From assembly GCA_963707015.1 (NCBI GenBank), contig CAVPOO010000013.1, forward strand, positions 198,729-262,728: DNA of 64,000 bases, read 5' to 3'. Positions 18,753 through 28,431 of the stretch are shown in pieces (positions within the stretch are counted from its first letter, which is position 1; every line of letters starts with the position of its first letter). The position numbers and the translations under genes were made by a program. Below the pieces are notes generated by a model that saw nothing but the letters and a program-made list of their open reading frames with translations, had not been told where the DNA came from and did no database searches. Source of the DNA: CAVPOO01 sp963707015. Its GTDB lineage: Bacteria; Pseudomonadota; Gammaproteobacteria; Thiohalobacterales; Thiohalobacteraceae.

Positions 18753-19163
18753 CTCACGTTCCTCCCTGAACGTTCGAAGGTGTATTAACCCGGCTTGTGG
18801 GTGGTGGCGTCAACCCCCTCGGCGTATCCCCCTCCCCCTAACCCCCTCCCGCGAGGGGAGGGGGAACGCCTGCGTTCGCGGTATTTTCACCCGCGAGGCG
18901 AGTGGAAAATGCTTCTCATTTGGTCTGTTACCGTCCGACGGGGCGGCGCGGAAAGCGCTGCACTCGGCTTTTCTCCGACGATGAGCACAGCCGAACGTCT
19001 GCTAAGCTCCCCGCGAGGTCGCAGGCATACTTCCCCGAGGCGTGCCGAAAATGCGCTTCATTGCGAGGTCGCAGGCGCTTCCCTGCCCCCTCCGACGGGG
19101 GAGGGTCAGGCAGGGGGTGAGAGATGCGTGCCCCTGCCGCAGACTCAGGCTGATCGGCGTGAC
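18753..19163. other. Gene-free stretch with GC-rich palindromic repeats
   Basis: No credible gene seen. The stretch contains two CCCTCCC/GGGAGGG palindromes, near 18826-18865 and 19080-19120. They are of the same general type found near 18120, 18375, 33270, 51780, 52510 and inside hsdR. Confidence 0.7.
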
Positions 19164-21005
19164 TCAGTGCTGAACGCTGCCATAGAGCTTTGCATACAGC
19201 CCGTCGGCGTCCATCAGTTCCGCGTGCCCGCCTTCCTCGGCGATCTGGCCGTCCTCGAACACGTAGACCCGGTCGGCCTGTTTCACCGCAGACAGGCGAT
19301 GCGCGACGATGAGCAGGGTGCGATCCTGCAGAGACTGGCGCAGCGCCGCGTGCAGCTGCGCCTCGGTGCCGGTATCGAGCGCGGAGGTGGCCTCGTCCAG
19401 GATCACTACCTTGGGGTCCGTGAGCAGCATGCGTGCAATGGCAAGCCGCTGCTGCTGCCCGCCGGACAGACGCACGCCCTGCCGGCCGATCAGCGTGTCC
19501 AGCCCGTCGGGCATCTGCCGGACGACGTCGCTGATCTGCGCGACCTCGAGAATCCGCCACAGCGCCTCGTCCGTGGCTTCACCGCCCAGGGTCAGGTTAC
19601 TGCGCACGGTATCGTTGAACATGGCCGGATGCTGCAGCACGACCGCCACGTTGTCGCGTACCACATCGAGGCCGATCTCGGTCACCGGCACGCCGTCGAA
19701 GTAAAGCATCCCCTCGAGCGGCGGGTACAGTCCGAGGATGACCTGCACCAGCGTGGACTTGCCGCCGCCGCTGGCGCCCACCAGAGCGACCTTCTCGCCC
19801 GGCGCGATATCGAGCGACACGTGCTTGAGTATCGGTTCGTCCTCGCGGTAGGCGAAGCTGACGTTCTCCACGCGTACGCCCACGGTCGTCTTGCCGGCGA
19901 AGGGGTCGACGGCGTGCGGATACTGCGGCTCCTGATGCAGCTCCAGCAGGCCGTTCACGCGCCCGAGCGCCGCCTTGGCCCCGTACCAGGCGTACTGCAC
20001 GCTCAGCAGCTCCTGCACCGGGGCGAGCATGACCCAGAGATAGCCGAACACGGCCATCATCTGCCCGATCGTGAGATCGGAGAACACCACCATCAGCATG
20101 GCCACGGCGCGAAAGGCATCGAAACCAAGCAGAAACACGCCGAACGAGAAGCGGCTGGCGGCATCGCTCTTCCAGGAGAAGGCCGCCGAGTGCGTGCGTA
20201 TGCCCCGCGCGGCCGCGACGACCTGCTCGATGTAGTGGTGCTCCCGGTTCGCCGCGCGAATCTGCTGGATACCGTCGAGCGTCTCCACCAGCGCCTGCTG
20301 GAACAGCTCGAAGGCCGTGTTCTCGCGATGCTTCAGCGACTTCACCCGCTTGCCCAGCACCACGGTGAAGTAGATGACCAGGGGATTCATGCACAGGATG
20401 AACAGCGCCAGCTGCCAGTGCATCCACAGCAGCACGGCGCTGATGCCGACCAGCGAGAGCACCGCCACCAGCGTCTTGCTCACCGAGGCGCCGACGAAGT
20501 CATCGATGGAGTTCAGATCGGTCACGAACCGCGAGGCCACGGCGCCGGAGCCGAGCGTCTCGTACTCGGCCATGGAGATGCGTGACAGGCGCATGAGCAG
20601 TGCCCGGCGCATGCGGTAGACCACATCCTTGGCAATCAGCGTGAACTCACGTGTCTGCCAGACGTTGAGCAGGAGCGCGGCCACGCGCAGCGCCAGCGTC
20701 ACCAGCAGCATCACGCCGACGTAGAGCACCGGCCCCCGCCAGCTCACCGGGAACAGCGCATCGATGGTTCCGACCAGCGTCCCGGGCTGGTCCAGAAGCA
20801 CCTCGTCCACCAGCAGCGGCATCAGCAGGGGTATGGGTATTGCCATCAGTACGGCGAGCGCCGCGACCACATTGGCGAGCAGCAGCGCATGCCGATGTTC
20901 CAGCACACGGTCCAGGATCCAGCGCCAGGTATAACCCGCGGGGGGTATCGCCTGGCGCCGCACCGGCACCGGGGCGGCAGCTGCAATCGGCACGTGTTCA
21001 GCCAT
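19164..21005 (-). CDS. ABC exporter, fused membrane and ATPase domains
   Basis: A 613-residue half-transporter of the MsbA/multidrug type. Six membrane helices occupy about residues 40-330. The ATPase domain follows with Walker A 'GASGGGKST', Q-loop 'VLQHPAMFND', signature 'LSGGQQQR', Walker B 'VVILDEATSALD' and H-loop 'IVAHRLS'. It would work as a homodimer. No partner gene or substrate clue is adjacent. The in-frame ATG at 21005 is preferred over the GTG one codon earlier. Confidence 0.9.
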   Translation of the reverse strand: MAEHVPIAAAAPVPVRRQAIPPAGYTWRWILDRVLEHRHALLLANVVAALAVLMAIPIPLLMPLLVDEVLLDQPGTLVGTIDALFPVSWRGPVLYVGVMLLVTLALRVAALLLNVWQTREFTLIAKDVVYRMRRALLMRLSRISMAEYETLGSGAVASRFVTDLNSIDDFVGASVSKTLVAVLSLVGISAVLLWMHWQLALFILCMNPLVIYFTVVLGKRVKSLKHRENTAFELFQQALVETLDGIQQIRAANREHHYIEQVVAAARGIRTHSAAFSWKSDAASRFSFGVFLLGFDAFRAVAMLMVVFSDLTIGQMMAVFGYLWVMLAPVQELLSVQYAWYGAKAALGRVNGLLELHQEPQYPHAVDPFAGKTTVGVRVENVSFAYREDEPILKHVSLDIAPGEKVALVGASGGGKSTLVQVILGLYPPLEGMLYFDGVPVTEIGLDVVRDNVAVVLQHPAMFNDTVRSNLTLGGEATDEALWRILEVAQISDVVRQMPDGLDTLIGRQGVRLSGGQQQRLAIARMLLTDPKVVILDEATSALDTGTEAQLHAALRQSLQDRTLLIVAHRLSAVKQADRVYVFEDGQIAEEGGHAELMDADGLYAKLYGSVQH

Positions 21006-21090
21006 CACTCAGAGCACAGATCCTCATCGCGCCGCGCGAGGCGCGTCTAGCGTCACTTTACAACATCAGCGGGCCGGACAACGCCCGCGC

Positions 21091-21600
21091 TCAGCCGGCC
21101 CGCGGCAGCTGGGTCACACCAATGCGGGCCTCCGGATGATGCTTGATGATCGCGTCCCTGGTCGCATCGACCCAGTGTTTGGGCACGTCGACCATGACCA
21201 GCAGTTGTCCCGCGCTGATGGCCCGCTCGAATGCCGCCAGCTTGTGGCTGGGGATCCCCTTGGCGAGCAGGGCGGACACGATGCCCCCGAAAACCGCCCC
21301 GCCGATTCCAAGCACCGGATACAGCCAGTCGGCCACCTCCACAACCACGCCCGGCGGCGGAAAGTTGACGACCAGCCATCCGCCGATGAGCCCGGCCAGC
21401 GCGCCCAGGCCAAGCCCCCATTCGATACCGTGGGCCACCTCGCTGCGCAGCAGGACGTTGGCCGTGGGCAGTCCGCCCAGATCGTAGGCGACACTGCCGA
21501 TCACGTGAATACGATGGTCGGACAGCCCCGACTCCTCGAGCTCCTTGACCACCGCCCTGCAACTCTCGACACTGGGTAGCACGACGTAGATTCGCCTCAT
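21091..21600 (-). CDS. Two-helix inner-membrane protein, DUF1269-like, unknown function
   Basis: A 169-residue protein. It has an N-terminal beta-alpha-beta regulatory-like segment ('RRIYVVLPSVESCRAVVKEL'), then two glycine-rich membrane helices around residues 60-115 ('LGALAGLIGGWLVV', 'GIGGAVFGGIVSALLAKG'), and a C-terminal soluble segment. This layout resembles DUF1269-type membrane proteins, but the match is by eye only. It is transcribed on its own, divergently from nothing obvious. Confidence 0.55.
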   Translation of the reverse strand: MRRIYVVLPSVESCRAVVKELEESGLSDHRIHVIGSVAYDLGGLPTANVLLRSEVAHGIEWGLGLGALAGLIGGWLVVNFPPPGVVVEVADWLYPVLGIGGAVFGGIVSALLAKGIPSHKLAAFERAISAGQLLVMVDVPKHWVDATRDAIIKHHPEARIGVTQLPRAG

Positions 21601-21687
21601 CTCGGTTCCTTCGCATCCGGCTTGCCTATTCTAACCGCGGTGTCGAGGAGAATCCGCCTGACCCTGCTGACGTGCCGGATCCAGCGG

Positions 21688-22074
21688 TTATTCGTTACAG
21701 GAGTAACCGTGCTGGACCAGTCCTTCCTCCAGGTAATCAGCGACCAGCGGTCTTGCCAGCAGATACTCCGCCGTGTAATCGGTCCAGCTGTCGCTGGCCT
21801 CCTGCACCGCGGCCTCCCATTCCTCCACATCGAAATCGCCGCGTCCAACCCACATCAGCGCGACCAGGGTGATCTGCTGATCCGGTTCGAGCTCATCGAT
21901 GGCCGTCTTCAACTCCTGGTAGGTGAGGTCATCCGAATGGTCGGCTAGCACCTGCAGGGCCCAGTCGTCGCTGGGGCTGTCGGGTACCTCGGGGATGACT
22001 ACCTCCTCTTTGGCATGGAATTCGCGCGCCTTGGCAATGATGGAACAGACAATGTCGGGATTGAGATCTATCAT
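21688..22074 (-). CDS. DUF3775 family protein
   Basis: A 128-residue acidic cytosolic protein started at the ATG at 22074, with GGAGA upstream. It contains 'DDWALQVLADHSDDLTYQEL', 'LEPDQQITLVALMWVGRGDF' and 'YLLARPLVADYLEEGL', the conserved blocks I associate with DUF3775. Longer upstream extensions of the frame are antisense to a better gene and are rejected. Function unknown. Confidence 0.8.
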   Translation of the reverse strand: MIDLNPDIVCSIIAKAREFHAKEEVVIPEVPDSPSDDWALQVLADHSDDLTYQELKTAIDELEPDQQITLVALMWVGRGDFDVEEWEAAVQEASDSWTDYTAEYLLARPLVADYLEEGLVQHGYSCNE

Positions 22075-22257
22075 GCTTTCTCCGCTCAGTCGATTTTCTC
22101 GAGGTTGAGGATGAGTGAATCCGCCGGGTACTTTATCCGTTCGTCCCGAGCGTGTCGAAGGGCCAGCTGCAAGTTGCGAGGTGCATGCCAGGATACGCGC
22201 AGCAGGACCTTTTCTTAGCCATCGCAGCGACGGTACACCGGCAATGGAGGAATGCAC

Positions 22258-22530
22258 ATGACGACGATCAAGGTAGAGAATCTCAACGACGGCACCTTCA
22301 GGGTGACGGTGGCGGGCCAGACCACCACCGAACATCGGGTGACGGTCAGCCCCGCCTACTACGAGAAACTGACCGCGGGCCGGGCGACGGCCGAAGAGCT
22401 CGTGAAGGCGTCGTTCGAATTTCTCCTGCAACGCGAACCCAATACCAGTATTCTGCGTTCGTTCGACCTGCCGGTTATTGGTCAGTACTTCCCGGGGTAC
22501 GAAAAATCGCTTCAGGGGCGGTTTGGCTGA
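22258..22530 (+). CDS. Small conserved protein, unknown function
   Basis: A 90-residue protein beginning 'MTTIKVENLNDGTFRVTV', with a GGAGG site seven bases before the ATG at 22258. It has a beta-rich N-terminus and the C-terminal segment 'SFEFLLQREPNTSILRSFDL'. There is no signal, cysteine pair or nucleotide-binding motif. It is divergent from the DUF3775 gene and shares the 180-base intergenic region with it. Confidence 0.65.
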   Translation: MTTIKVENLNDGTFRVTVAGQTTTEHRVTVSPAYYEKLTAGRATAEELVKASFEFLLQREPNTSILRSFDLPVIGQYFPGYEKSLQGRFG

Positions 22531-22650
22531 GGCGGGGCGGGCGATCTGAGGCGGATGCGATTCAGTCAGAGACACCTGGAAATCCGTCGGGAAACCGACG
22601 GGGAACGACCTGCATTTGTCAGCCACTCCGATCATGGGTAACCTGCCCCC

Positions 22651-23541
22651 ATGAGCGCCATTCATATCATGGCCGTGCGTCATTCGGCCTTCTACAGTCC
22701 GTTGCTGATGACCATCGCCGGCGGTTATCTGCGCGACGAGGGTCTCGAGCCGAGCTATGCGGTGGCGACCCCCGAACGTACGGTGCCCGCCAGTATCCAG
22801 GATGGGAGCTGCCAGGTGGCGCAGGCGGCGGTGGCCCTCGGTTTCGCCGGGCTCGAGCGGGGCGAAAGCGCGGGCATCGTGCATTTTGCGCAGATCAACG
22901 AGCGCGATGGTTTCTTTGTCGTCGGCCGTCGCCCGGAACCGGACTTCAGCTGGACAGGGCTCGCCGGCAAAAAAGTGCTGGTCGATCACCTGTTTCAGCC
23001 CCTGGCCATGTTCAAGTACGGGTTGCATCGCCAGGGCGTGGACTTCGCGCAGCTGGTGGCGATCGATGCCGGGGATGTCGATGCGATGCAGCAGGCCTTC
23101 CGCCGGGGCGAGGGTGACTATGTGCACCTGCAGGGTCCCGCCGCGCAGCAACTCGAGCACGACGGGATCGGGCATGTGGTGGCCGCCGTGGGCGATGCGG
23201 TCGGACCGGTGGCGTTCAGCAGCCTGTGTGCGACGCCTGAGTGGCTGGCTACCCCGATGGCGCGCGCCTTCATGCGCGCCTACCGACGCGCGCGTGAGGC
23301 GGTGGTTACGGCGCCCGCCGACGAGATCGCCGCGCGTGAGGCCGAGGCTGGCCTCTTCCCGGGCATCGATCGCGCCGTGTTGACGCGCACGCTCGCGGCC
23401 TATCAGTCACTGGGCTGCTGGACTCGGGACCCGGCGATCTCACGCGCGGCCTATGAGACGCTGCTCGATGTGTTCCTGTTCGCTGGCCTCATCCGGGAGC
23501 GCCACCCCTTCGATGCGCTGGTGGTGCCGCCGCCTGACTGA
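22651..23541 (+). CDS. THI5/NMT1-like substrate-binding-fold protein lacking a signal peptide
   Basis: A 296-residue protein with the SsuA/THI5 binding fold. Recognisable segments are 'HSAFYSPLLMTIAGGYLRDEG' at the start (binding-protein lobe 1), 'GLAGKKVLVDHLFQPLAMFKYG' and a C-terminal helical region. Periplasmic ABC binding proteins of this type normally begin with an export signal, but this one begins 'MSAIHIMAVRH' with none. It may act in the cytosol, like THI5-type enzymes or regulators. No transporter genes are adjacent. Confidence 0.7.
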   Translation: MSAIHIMAVRHSAFYSPLLMTIAGGYLRDEGLEPSYAVATPERTVPASIQDGSCQVAQAAVALGFAGLERGESAGIVHFAQINERDGFFVVGRRPEPDFSWTGLAGKKVLVDHLFQPLAMFKYGLHRQGVDFAQLVAIDAGDVDAMQQAFRRGEGDYVHLQGPAAQQLEHDGIGHVVAAVGDAVGPVAFSSLCATPEWLATPMARAFMRAYRRAREAVVTAPADEIAAREAEAGLFPGIDRAVLTRTLAAYQSLGCWTRDPAISRAAYETLLDVFLFAGLIRERHPFDALVVPPPD

Positions 23542-23587
23542 AGCCGAGCCGCGATTCGCGGTCTGCCCGGCGGCGTGTTCGACCGCC

Positions 23588-23713
23588 TAACCCGCATTTC
23601 TCACCGGGATAGGCACGGCCTGATTACACACTGTCTTTTCCCTGATCTGCACTCTGTTCCTTACCTCAGTGCATTATGTGACTCTATCGCCGCCCGGTGA
23701 GAAATGCGGGCTA
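23588..23713. repeat. Dispersed inverted-repeat family B, copy 1
   Basis: The outer arms read CCCGCATTTCTCACCGGG on the left and the complement on the right, ending GAAATGCGGG near 23710, with about 90 bases between. The same arms occur at 30391-30556 and, with a G for a C, at 39191-39317. It lies between the THI5-like gene and a family A copy. Confidence 0.9.
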
Positions 23714-23727
23714 ATACGCTTTCACCG

Positions 23728-23881
23728 TGATAATGACGGATACTGACAAATCAGGCTGAGCGCCAGTATTTTTGTTTATAGCCACGGAATCCACGGAATG
23801 ACACGGAAAAAATTCTAATGCGTGTGCGTTCTTTCCGTGTTTTTCCGTGGATTCCGTGGCCATAACATGCGTCATTATCAG
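23728..23881. repeat. Dispersed palindromic repeat family A, copy 2
   Basis: The core arms run 23781-23860 with the same GCCACGGAATCCACGG sequence as copy 1, in the same orientation. The right flank 'GTCATTATCAGG' contains the stop codon of the adjacent minus-strand cysteine-rich protein gene, so the element forms the 3' end of that gene. Confidence 0.9.
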
Positions 23882-24222
23882 GGGTTGGCTGGCCAGCCCC
23901 GTCGCCACTGCCGGCCCCGCGGGGGGTAGGTGCAGGCCCCGGGGTTCTGTGCGCACCAGGCCTCGCGCTGTGCCCGACGCTGCTTCCACTGCGCCATGCG
24001 GCACGCGCATTCGTCCGGGTATTGATCACACCAGGCCTTGATCCTCGCCTGACGCTCGGCATGCCGCGCCGAGAATTGCGCGCAGCGCTCCGGGTACTGC
24101 TGGCAGTGGTACGCCAGCCGCTGGCGGGCTTCTTCGTCCGTAGTCGGTGGCTGGGCCTGAATAAGCTGGAACGGCAGCAGGCTCATCGAGACGAGCAGCG
24201 CAACACGCGCGAGTGGGGTCAT
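23878..24222 (-). CDS. Small secreted cysteine-rich protein with CxnC repeats
   Basis: A 114-residue protein with a signal peptide ('VALLVSMSLLPFQLIQAQ'). A basic, glutamine-rich mature part follows, containing three similar cysteine pairs: 'CQQYPERC', 'CDQYPDEC' and 'CAQNPGAC'. The regular spacing suggests repeated disulphide hairpins or metal sites. The stop codon lies within the edge of a family A repeat. No known family recognised. Confidence 0.65.
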   Translation of the reverse strand: MTPLARVALLVSMSLLPFQLIQAQPPTTDEEARQRLAYHCQQYPERCAQFSARHAERQARIKAWCDQYPDECACRMAQWKQRRAQREAWCAQNPGACTYPPRGRQWRRGWPANP

Positions 24223-24365
24223 ATCGGTGTCTCTCCAGTCAGAAAAAGATCGGCGTCAGTGAACGCGCCGGGGATCGGTTGTCGAGCTGTGCAGAGATGG
24301 CGCTGATGCACAGATTGAATATAGCTCAGCTCGGGGCTGCGGGGTAGGCGTACCCCTTCGACTGG

Positions 24366-25928
24366 CTACAGGCTGCCGAAGCCTTGCGGTGGTCGGCGGT
24401 GGCGGGTGGCCTGCTCGTAGGCATAGGCGTATCGAAACAGTTTGTGCTCATCGAATGGCCGGGCGAGAAATTGCAGGCCCAGGGGCAGGCCGGCGGCCGT
24501 GAAACCCATGGGAACGGTGATGGCGGGCTGCCCGGTGTGCGGTGCGATGACCGGGCTGTTGTTGCCGTGCGGGCTTTTCTCGTCGCCGATCTCGCGGGGC
24601 GGATTGCTCCAGGTCGGGTAGACGATCGCATCGACGTGGGCGCCGTCCATGGCGGCAACGACGGCCTCCAGAAACTGCCGGCGGCGCGGGTCGCCCTGCA
24701 CGTCCACGCAGGGCGGGGTCTGTGACTGCGGGTCGCCGTCGACGCTCATGGCCCACTGCATGGCCTCTGCGTTGCTCGGCAGGAAGCGCCTGCTCGCAGC
24801 GACTTCGTCCAGCGACTGGATGGGGGCGGCGGCGCCCAGCGACCCGAGGTAGTTTTTCAGATCGTAGCGGAAGCGGCTGCAGAACCCGGTGGCGTTTTTC
24901 AGGCGCTCGAAGTCCGGGATGTCGAACGGATCGACGAGCACCGCGCCGGCCTCGCGCAGCGCCGCCAGCGCCTCGTCCATCCGCGCCAGGACCTCGAAGT
25001 CCGCGGTTTCGGTGTCCACCAGGGCGCGCAGCACGCCCAGGCGCGCGCCGCTCAGCCCGTCGGCTTTCAGGAAGGCGGTGTAATCGGCCTGGACCCGTGT
25101 CCGGCCGGCCTCGGTAACGGGGTCGGCCGGATCGTAGCCGGCCACGACCGAATAGACGATGGCGGTATCGCGCACCGTGCGCATGAGCGGCCCGGCGATA
25201 TCGCGGTTCAGCAGCAGCGGCACGACGCCGTCGCGGCTGGTCGCGCCGATGGTGGAGCGGATCCCGACCAGGGCCAGATGCGCGGCCGGGCCACGGATGG
25301 AATTGCCGGTGTCCGTACCCATGCCGATGATGCCGAAATTGGCGGCGATCGCCGCGGCGGTGCCACCGCTGGAACCGGCCGGTACGCGCGTCAGGTCATA
25401 GGCGTTACGTGTCTCGCCGTGTGTGGAGCTGATGGTGTGGTAGGGGCTGAAGGCCCATTCGGCCATATTGGACTTGGCGAGGATGATCGCGTCCTGCGCG
25501 CGCAGGCGTTTCACCATGAAGGCGTCATCCGGCCGACGTGATCCCTGCAAGGCGATGGAACCGGCCTCCGTTGGCATGTCCGCCGTATCGAAGTTGTCTT
25601 TGAGGATGACCGGCATGCAGTGCAGCTTCTGCATCTGCCCGCGCCGGGCAAATTTCCGGTCGAGCTGACGGGCGCGCTGCAGCGCATTCGGGTTGAGGTA
25701 GATGATCGCGTTGAGCCCCGTCGGCTGGTCGTAGGTCTGGATGCGCTTCAGATAGCGGCGGGTGAGCTGCTCGCAGCTGATGGCATGGTGCAGCATGGCC
25801 TGGTGCGCCTGCTCGATGGTCAGCTCGATGAAATCGACGCGTTCCGGCGGCGGCGCCGGCAGTCTGGGCGTCTGCGCGCAGCCGACGCACAGGCCCAGAA
25901 CGACAAGCAGCCGCAGCGCCTTCAACAT
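24366..25928 (-). CDS. Exported amidase (amidase signature family), probable lipoprotein
   Basis: A 520-residue protein. The N-terminus 'LLVVLGLCVGCAQTP' looks like a lipoprotein signal, although the lipobox is imperfect. The Ser-cisSer-Lys triad regions are visible: 'CMPVILKDNFDTADMPTEAG' with the lysine, then 'VPAGSSGGTAAAIAANFGII' and 'GTDTGNSIRGPA' with the serines. It hydrolyses an amide of unknown nature in the periplasm. It lies downstream of a TlpA-like thioredoxin and a secreted protein on the same strand with short gaps, so it is likely their operon partner. Confidence 0.85.
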   Translation of the reverse strand: MLKALRLLVVLGLCVGCAQTPRLPAPPPERVDFIELTIEQAHQAMLHHAISCEQLTRRYLKRIQTYDQPTGLNAIIYLNPNALQRARQLDRKFARRGQMQKLHCMPVILKDNFDTADMPTEAGSIALQGSRRPDDAFMVKRLRAQDAIILAKSNMAEWAFSPYHTISSTHGETRNAYDLTRVPAGSSGGTAAAIAANFGIIGMGTDTGNSIRGPAAHLALVGIRSTIGATSRDGVVPLLLNRDIAGPLMRTVRDTAIVYSVVAGYDPADPVTEAGRTRVQADYTAFLKADGLSGARLGVLRALVDTETADFEVLARMDEALAALREAGAVLVDPFDIPDFERLKNATGFCSRFRYDLKNYLGSLGAAAPIQSLDEVAASRRFLPSNAEAMQWAMSVDGDPQSQTPPCVDVQGDPRRRQFLEAVVAAMDGAHVDAIVYPTWSNPPREIGDEKSPHGNNSPVIAPHTGQPAITVPMGFTAAGLPLGLQFLARPFDEHKLFRYAYAYEQATRHRRPPQGFGSL

Positions 25929-25942
25929 GGTTCAGCGTGGCG

Positions 25943-26473
25943 TCACTGCGCGATGATATTGCGCAGGAAGTTCAGGTAATCGGGCGTGTCCCAGGGTCGG
26001 CCGCCCAGTGCCAGGTACTGGAGTTTCCCCTCCGGATCGACGAAGTAACTGGCCGGCAATCCGCGCGGCTGCCAGCGTTCGGTGACCAGCCCGTCGGTAT
26101 CCATCAGCGGCGTGATGTCCGGGGCGACCCCGGCGAGAAAGGCAAACACGGTATCTTCCGACTCGGCGGTGTTGATCACCACGATCTCCAGCTCGGCCGG
26201 GTCGAATTCCGGGTAGATGGCCTGGATGGTTGGCATCTCCTTGCGGCACGGACCGCACCAGCTGGCCCAGAAATGCACGAACACCCAGCGCCCGCGGGCC
26301 GTCTCGATGTCCCAGGTCTCGCCGTCCATGTCCTTCAGCACCAGCGGCGGCGCGTCGCGGCCGTCCATCTTAAGTATGCCCCTGGGGAGCTGCTCGGCCG
26401 CAAGGGCCTGCCAGGCGCAGGCCAGCAGAACCAGTGAGGCGAGTGCTGTGCCTAGTCCGCGTCGGTGGCGCAT
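25943..26473 (-). CDS. TlpA-like periplasmic thioredoxin
   Basis: A 176-residue protein with a signal peptide ending near 'WQALAAEQ' and a thioredoxin fold carrying the active site 'HFWASWCGPCRKEMP'. The cis-proline is in 'RGLPASYFVDPEGKL'. It is expected to reduce disulphides in the periplasm. Its start overlaps the end of the upstream secreted-protein gene by 22 bases, and it is followed by the amidase gene after 14 bases, so the three are probably one operon. Confidence 0.88.
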   Translation of the reverse strand: MRHRRGLGTALASLVLLACAWQALAAEQLPRGILKMDGRDAPPLVLKDMDGETWDIETARGRWVFVHFWASWCGPCRKEMPTIQAIYPEFDPAELEIVVINTAESEDTVFAFLAGVAPDITPLMDTDGLVTERWQPRGLPASYFVDPEGKLQYLALGGRPWDTPDYLNFLRNIIAQ

Positions 26474-27015
26474 TTGATGTCCTCGAAGACGATGGTCCGG
26501 GTCCTGCCCTGTTTGTCGGCGCCGGTCGGGAAATTGGCCGTCAGGGTAAAGGGCCGGGACTGCATGGGAATGACGACACTGCCGCCGACACTTTCATCGA
26601 GGCGGAGATCGCGCACCTCGGGCATCAGCGTCCAGCCGAAGGTGGACTGATGCGCCTGCGGCAGGCCCGACTCCTGCCACCTGGGTGGCCAGTAATCACG
26701 CTTGAGGCGGGCAATGGCGTGCCCGTCCGCGGTGAACGTCCAGCGATCGAGTTCCAGCCACAGCACGTCCAGGGTCTTGTTGCGGATGATGGGCGTAACG
26801 AAGCAGGTCTCGAGGATCTTGTCGATGGCCGCCTGCTTGAACTGCCGGCCCTGGTAAAAGGCGCTCAGCTGCGCCGGGGTGCGCAGCACCAGGCGCATGT
26901 AGATTTCGTTGTCTTCGTACACCAGCGGCTTGTCGCCGGCCGCGACCGCGGGCTGGCAGGCCAGCGCCGCGGCCAGTAGCGATATGCGGATAAATACTGT
27001 GGTCAGTCGTGTCAT
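26452..27015 (-). CDS. Secreted protein of unknown function, operon with TlpA-like thioredoxin
   Basis: A 187-residue protein started at the ATG at 27015, where a clear signal peptide begins ('ISLLAAALACQPAVAAG'). The mature region is beta-rich with 'MRLVLRTPAQLSAFYQGRQF' and two cysteines ('ETCFVTP', 'IKCATD') that could be substrates of the downstream thioredoxin. No known domain recognised. The first gene of the probable operon with TlpA and amidase. Confidence 0.65.
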   Translation of the reverse strand: MTRLTTVFIRISLLAAALACQPAVAAGDKPLVYEDNEIYMRLVLRTPAQLSAFYQGRQFKQAAIDKILETCFVTPIIRNKTLDVLWLELDRWTFTADGHAIARLKRDYWPPRWQESGLPQAHQSTFGWTLMPEVRDLRLDESVGGSVVIPMQSRPFTLTANFPTGADKQGRTRTIVFEDIKCATDAD

Positions 27016-27206
27016 GGGCTTAAGCGGACCTGCGTTCACCTGATTCTGCAGAAATTCCACGCCCAGTTCAAAGGGGTCTGAAGGCGTTGATTGCAAGGGA
27101 GATCGTATGGGGTCATTCGGGTGGATGGAGGAGGGCAAACGGGTCAGCCTCCTCCCACAAGGGAGGGGGTATGGATAAATCCCGCAGAAATAGAACACGC
27201 GTGTCT

Positions 27207-27725
<519 letters not shown>

Positions 27726-27837
27726 CGATTCCGGTGGAAAAAGGTGCTCGAAAGCTTCTGGAACGCAGCTCAATTCGAGCGCCGGGTCAGGTCGTGAAAA
27801 GGGCGGTAAAAGCTTTTTGTGACCCATGAAGACACGC

Positions 27838-27862
27838 ACGGCGGCGTTTAATACGCCGCCGT
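27838..27862. terminator. Strong GC-rich hairpin after katG remnant
   Basis: ACGGCGGCG, a seven-base loop TTTAATA, then CGCCGCCGT, with an additional outer GACACG/CGTGTC pairing. No run of T follows on either strand, so it is a hairpin rather than a classic intrinsic terminator. Confidence 0.5.
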
Positions 27863-28379
27863 TCTGCCGTGTCAGCCGCTCACCTTACCGAAGGCAGTTG
27901 TTAAAAGAGAATGCACGAGGGCTATAGCAACGGCACCCTGCGCGCTCGTGAGACAGGCAAGGAACGCGTCAAGCCAGTCAATACTGTCGATATCCCTATG
28001 CTGAACAATGAACCGGAGATTCATGCTAATTGGGATCAACCCCTTTTGCGGGGTGGTAGCAGGGCGCAGCTCCCTTCGTTACCCGAGGATGATCAGTGGA
28101 CGAGAGATAAAAAGGGCGTTTGTTTGCCCTATACGTAAGTAATGGCCGGACCACGCCATTTCCGGTTGTAAATCCCGGTTGTTTTGCTCGGATTGGTGCT
28201 GCCACCCCAAGGCTGTCGTTTGCTAAAGCAGCCGTTTCTGCCAGCGGGTCTCAACTGTCCCGCGCTCCCTGGTTCTCGTTGAGTCCGGAGCAGTTCGGCG
28301 GCATCTTTGCCGGATCGACCGACAGAAAGTTCTCGATCAATTTAGGCGGCTTAAGACCTGGAGCCTGGGCGGTAAACGG
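27863..28379. other. Gene-poor stretch
   Basis: No convincing gene seen. Two short open frames (27911-28138 and 28120-28467, plus strand) have no recognisable domain or convincing ribosome site. A short AGGGC/GCCCT stem at 28112-28130, followed on the minus strand by TTTTT, could end minus-strand transcripts. Confidence 0.5.
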
Positions 28380-28404
28380 GCGCCGTGCCGATCCGGCACG
28401 GCGC
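28380..28404 (-). terminator. Hairpin downstream of the SWERG-repeat protein gene
   Basis: A perfect ten-base stem, GCGCCGTGCC and GGCACGGCGC, with a five-base loop lies 28 bases beyond the stop of the minus-strand gene ending at 28432. No T-run is present. It is a likely transcript end or stabilising stem. Confidence 0.5.
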
Positions 28405-28431
28405 TCGGGGAAGCAGAACGAGGTAGCAATC

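Noticed and set aside
18795..20585. 596-residue plus-strand open frame
   Set aside because: Antisense to the ABC exporter with all ATPase motifs intact. Its composition is rich in His, Gln and Arg, as for a shadow frame.
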